From Bacteroidota bacterium (lineage in GTDB: Bacteria; Bacteroidota; Ignavibacteria; Kryptoniales; JAKASW01): a stretch of 64,000 nucleotides of DNA. Positions 60,904 through 64,000 of the stretch are shown here, one piece after another (the stretch's first letter is position 1; the number at the start of each line of letters is the position of its first letter). The DNA is taken from the NCBI GenBank assembly GCA_021811615.1, contig JAJZNW010000061.1, positions 62,001-126,000 of the forward strand. The letters are read 5' to 3'. Below the pieces are notes generated by a model that saw nothing but the letters and a program-made list of their open reading frames with translations, was not told where the DNA came from and searched no databases. The translations under genes and the position numbers were made by a program.

Positions 60904-63066
60904 TCACTTCTCCATTATAACCGCCGCAGACAGCGGAGGTATTGTAAGCACGCCGGAGGTTGGAACCGCGTCCGGGTGCTCCGGCGTCGCGACGACAAGC
61001 GGCCCGTGGTGCGCCAGGGTTACTTGTGCAGTGATAGTCTTGTCCGTTTCCATGTTTACGACGACGACAGCCCGCTTGCCTGTTTTGGTAACGAACACGG
61101 AATATCTGCAGCGGCCGTCCGATCTGACGCTGGCGCCGATCGTGTCGCGGAACTTCGCGTCCCACACATAAGCTTTGTACTTCCTTCTCAGCGCATCGAC
61201 CTTCTTTCCGTAAGCGAGCGTCAGCGGAAAATCCGTGAGCTGTCCTTTGAAGTTGTAAGGCTCGTACTCGATTATATAGCGATCGAGCAAGCAGAAGTTG
61301 ATCGTCATACGATCGTCGAAACCGTTGACAGCCACCATCATCGGGAGATACGGGTCGATGTATCTTTCCACGGGCGTGGAGCTTGCATTGATCCGGAAAT
61401 ACGAGAAGGGATAATATTGTGTCAGCCAGTCCTGCGGGCCTTCTCCGGCAAAGAGAAAATTCCGATTGACGGAATCCGCTGCCGCATGGAGCTGCTCTCC
61501 GAGTTTGACCGCTCCCGGATAGATGTAGCGCGGAGGGACGTATCCGTGGCCGGGAGCAAAATTGTAAGCGTGGTTCGGGGGCTGGACGCAGACCTCGTCG
61601 TACAGAAATCCGTCCGCGCCGAGAGCGAGAGCTTTCCGGAACTGCTCAGCGGCGATATAGCGGTATGCAGGATCGAGAAGATCCATCACCGCGAAACGAT
61701 GGTTGTTGATGCCTGCAAGCTGCACGGGAGTGAGATAACTGTCCCCGCCGGACTGATATGGAATTCCGTACGGATCGGTGACGTCGAATTTGTAAAGCTC
61801 CTCCCTGTACCATTTTGTAGTAAGGTCGGCCCACGGGAATTTGTCGAACAGGATCATATGCACGCCCATCGACTGGATTTTCTCTATCGCGTCGTGCAGC
61901 TGCTGCCATGTTCCGAGTCCCGGGTCGGTGTCCATTGAAGGATTGCCGCCGTCCTGTCCTCCCTTGTTCCAGCCGACGAGCTGTATTGCGGTGACGCCGT
62001 TCTCGGCACATACCTTTCCGTACCTGACGAGCTCGTTGTAAGGGACGCGATAATTCTGAACGGGAGTATTGACCTGGAGCTGCTGCCAGGAGTTCACCTT
62101 CTCGGCCCATGCGGGGACGCGCGCAGGTTTGTACCAGGTCTTGCGCCAGCTCTTATAAATGTCAACGCCTGCATGCCAGTCGCCGCTGTAGGTCCGGACC
62201 ACTACGGGGACGAGCTTCGTCGTCGAATTGGGGAGCGCGAACAGATAATGGCACATGCTGAATTCGAGATGAACCGGCTTGCCGTCTATTTCATCCGTGT
62301 CGGGAACGGCATTGTCGATGGTCGACATGACACCAGGGTGCTGCTCGAACGTATACTCCAGCATGTAAGGCGCGTCCGGGTCCATCGTTTCCACGTAGAC
62401 GCCCTGTTCAGGAGCCGATCCTGCAGAAGAATGCGATTGTATCAGACAGAAAAGAGTATAGCTCGAAGCAATCATCTTGGTCGGATAAAGAACGCCCCAG
62501 TAGCCGAGCTCATTCTGGAAATCCGGATAAATCTCGTCCGAATTGAGATTGTCGTATCGCATAGAGCGGACGTTCATCCTCGAGTCACGAGTCGGCGGAT
62601 TGAAATCGCCGAAGTAAGGATAAGAGACGGTCTGAACTGTGAGTTTGGAACGGTTGACGAGCGTTCCGTCAAACGTGAGGACACCGTCATTCAACTTTGC
62701 AGTTGCCGTGAAGGAGATAGGAATAATCCCGTCATGCTGGCTGAGAAGGTTCTTCCATTCGATCACCACCTCACGATTCGATATTTTATCGACTTTCACG
62801 GCGCGTTGTTTCCGACCGAGTATGAAATTATCCTGGCGATCGGGAAGGGGCACGAGCATCCTGAAAGAAATACCGAGGTCCGGTCTGCGTTCGATCGCCC
62901 AGTGCGTCGTCTTGTCAACGAGCCGCGTCAAAGCTCCAGTTTGCGAATCGAAAGCCACAAGCATCTTACTGTCCTGTAAAACGACTTCGCGTGCAAGGAG
63001 TGTCTGACACGCGAGGATGGAAGAAACAAACAGGAGGACGATTATCCTCGATGGTAATCGAAACAC
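60904..63066 (-). CDS. Secreted DUF6259 glycosidase-like protein, paralog 3
   Basis: 720 residues, beginning at a GTG. Signal peptide MFRLPSRIIVLLFVSSILACQTLLA; a lipoprotein-like Cys (ILAC) lies inside it, but the A-R-E cleavage position shared with the paralogs favours ordinary processing. The same blocks appear as in the other two: IERRPDLGISFRMLVPLPDRQDNFILG, IQLVGWNKGGQDGG, MGVHMILFDKFPWAD, GADGFLYDEVCVQ and FLFAGEGPQDWLTQYYPFSY. Note FDKF in place of FGKF. It is 63 bases before paralog 2 and appears to be in the same transcript. The strong identity suggests recent tandem duplication with shift of specificity. Confidence 0.85.
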   Translation of the reverse strand: MFRLPSRIIVLLFVSSILACQTLLAREVVLQDSKMLVAFDSQTGALTRLVDKTTHWAIERRPDLGISFRMLVPLPDRQDNFILGRKQRAVKVDKISNREVVIEWKNLLSQHDGIIPISFTATAKLNDGVLTFDGTLVNRSKLTVQTVSYPYFGDFNPPTRDSRMNVRSMRYDNLNSDEIYPDFQNELGYWGVLYPTKMIASSYTLFCLIQSHSSAGSAPEQGVYVETMDPDAPYMLEYTFEQHPGVMSTIDNAVPDTDEIDGKPVHLEFSMCHYLFALPNSTTKLVPVVVRTYSGDWHAGVDIYKSWRKTWYKPARVPAWAEKVNSWQQLQVNTPVQNYRVPYNELVRYGKVCAENGVTAIQLVGWNKGGQDGGNPSMDTDPGLGTWQQLHDAIEKIQSMGVHMILFDKFPWADLTTKWYREELYKFDVTDPYGIPYQSGGDSYLTPVQLAGINNHRFAVMDLLDPAYRYIAAEQFRKALALGADGFLYDEVCVQPPNHAYNFAPGHGYVPPRYIYPGAVKLGEQLHAAADSVNRNFLFAGEGPQDWLTQYYPFSYFRINASSTPVERYIDPYLPMMVAVNGFDDRMTINFCLLDRYIIEYEPYNFKGQLTDFPLTLAYGKKVDALRRKYKAYVWDAKFRDTIGASVRSDGRCRYSVFVTKTGKRAVVVVNMETDKTITAQVTLAHHGPLVVATPEHPDAVPTSGVLTIPPLSAAVIMEK

Positions 63067-63149
63067 AAACTTCTCAATTCTTCATCGGTTGATGATGGAT
63101 TCAAAATCATTCAGGCAAACGGAAGGCGGCCAAATCAGGAGGAAGTGTT

Positions 63150-64000
63150 CTACCTGGTGGGAGGAGGCGCGTCTTCCTGCAAACTTCCCCATTCCCGGTA
63201 GGGAGTCGACCCCAGAACAAATCTCATCGTTGCGCCGTGGGAGATTTTCGAGAAATTGATCCACGGTTTGTTCCATACGCGGCCGTCAACTTCCAGGCTG
63301 TGAACATACGGACAGCCAGGAGCGGCTCCCCCGCCGATTATCGTGACCGTCCCGTTTTTCAAATGCAGGACGGCTTTCGCAAACATGGGGCTCCCGAGGA
63401 CGTACATGCCTACGCCCGGCACAAGCGGGTACATGCCGAGTGCGGAAAACACGTACCATGACGACAGAGCTCCGCCGTCATCGTTGCCGGGAATGCCGCT
63501 CGGGGAGTCGGTAAACAGCTCATCCTGGATACGGCGAACCACTTCTTGAGTGAGCCAGGGCGCGCCGGCGTAATCATAAACCCACGGATCGCCTTCGCAC
63601 GGCTCGTTCCCCATGAAAGCGAACGGGCTCGTATCGCCGGCGTTGAGATGGGTGAAATATTGGTTAAGCCTTTCGATAGCTCTGCTTTTTCCAGCCATGC
63701 TGGCGATAAGACCTTTCAGATCGAACGGGACCATCCATGTGTATTGCGACGCGCTTCCTTCGGTGTATCCGGCCCGCGTGTACGGAGTCACATCCTCCAC
63801 CCATTGTCCGGCGGTGTCGCGCGGCTGAATGTATCCGGTGGAAGGGTCATACAACCTTTTCCAATTCCAGGCTCTGCTTATGAACTTATCGTAGTCGGAT
63901 ACCTTTCCGATTGCGCGCGCGAACTGCGCCAGAGCGTAATCCGCACTTTCATATTCAAGCGTGACGGAAGCCGAACCGGGGACATAACCGAGCTTGATGT
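63150..64000 (-). CDS. GH92 alpha-mannosidase-family enzyme, N-terminus beyond the window
   Basis: The reverse frame is open from 64000 to a stop at 63150 (283 codons visible). Visible are LGYVPGSASVTLEYESADYALAQFARA, YTEGSASQYTWMVPFDLKGL, the GH92 signature GNDDGGALSSWYVFSALGMYPLVPG, and the C-terminal beta domain (AVLHLKNGTVTIIGGG, VWNKPWINFSKISHG). Its end resembles the GH92 at 47567 more than that at 39739. No sorting domain follows the catalytic part, so it is probably periplasmic. It lies 83 bases ahead of DUF6259 paralog 3 and is probably in the same operon. Confidence 0.9.
   Translation of the reverse strand, partial: IKLGYVPGSASVTLEYESADYALAQFARAIGKVSDYDKFISRAWNWKRLYDPSTGYIQPRDTAGQWVEDVTPYTRAGYTEGSASQYTWMVPFDLKGLIASMAGKSRAIERLNQYFTHLNAGDTSPFAFMGNEPCEGDPWVYDYAGAPWLTQEVVRRIQDELFTDSPSGIPGNDDGGALSSWYVFSALGMYPLVPGVGMYVLGSPMFAKAVLHLKNGTVTIIGGGAAPGCPYVHSLEVDGRVWNKPWINFSKISHGATMRFVLGSTPYREWGSLQEDAPPPTR

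Overview
This window looks like a chromosomal segment from a moderately GC-rich member of the Bacteroidota/Chlorobiota/Ignavibacteriota group. The taxon is inferred mainly from two secreted enzymes that end in type IX secretion sorting domains with the YPNPFNPST motif common in Ignavibacteria-like lineages. There is no SusC/SusD pair. The promoters that can be read have classic -35/-10 spacing rather than the Bacteroidia type. Almost every gene lies on the minus strand.

Layout. 1-9800: a window-edge hybrid sensor kinase with five PAS and two GAF domains, a small secreted protein, an isochorismatase-fold hydrolase, a DEAD-box helicase and cytochrome bd oxidase (cydAB). 10057-27789: a compact deoxy-sugar locus under a LacI regulator: two GH29 alpha-L-fucosidases, a GH20 hexosaminidase, L-fucose isomerase, an FGGY kinase, fuculose-1-phosphate aldolase, a bifunctional aldolase/lactaldehyde dehydrogenase (RhaEW type), a sodium/sugar symporter with a small membrane partner, and a lactate-oxidising LutC plus fused LutB-LutA. 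Together these can take terminal fucose from glycans to L-lactaldehyde, lactate and pyruvate. A promoter and a CG-centred palindrome sit in front of the operon.

28224-35608: a carbamoyltransferase / DUF5989 / SxtJ-like cassette facing a divergent membrane-anchored SGNH-TPR protein. The intergenic region between them is split by a 2943-bp IS1-family transposon (30508-33450) with 19-bp perfect inverted repeats and an 8-bp target duplication. The element carries passengers: a histone-H1-like basic protein, a retropepsin-like protease overlapping a DUF5678 protein, a tRNA-like gene with a UAA (Leu) anticodon, and a possible DNA-binding protein.

35727-39594: a GntR/FCD regulator, an Ldh2-family dehydrogenase and a split UxaA-type dehydratase (substrate unknown). 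39739-64000: a second, larger glycan locus with three GH92 alpha-mannosidase-family enzymes (one cut by the window edge), three paralogous DUF6259 secreted enzymes, a GH79-like enzyme fused to a seven-bladed PLL-type (fucose lectin) propeller, and a beta-helix enzyme resembling GH141. Interleaved with them is an ABC sugar importer (RbsA/C/B type) with the fucose mutarotase FucU, a phosphomannose-isomerase-like cupin and a xylose-isomerase-like TIM barrel. Several junctions are 4-bp ATGA overlaps, indicating one transcription unit. The two loci look like one strategy: cut a fucosylated, mannose-containing glycan outside the cell, import fucose by ABC transporter and symporter, and burn it to pyruvate.
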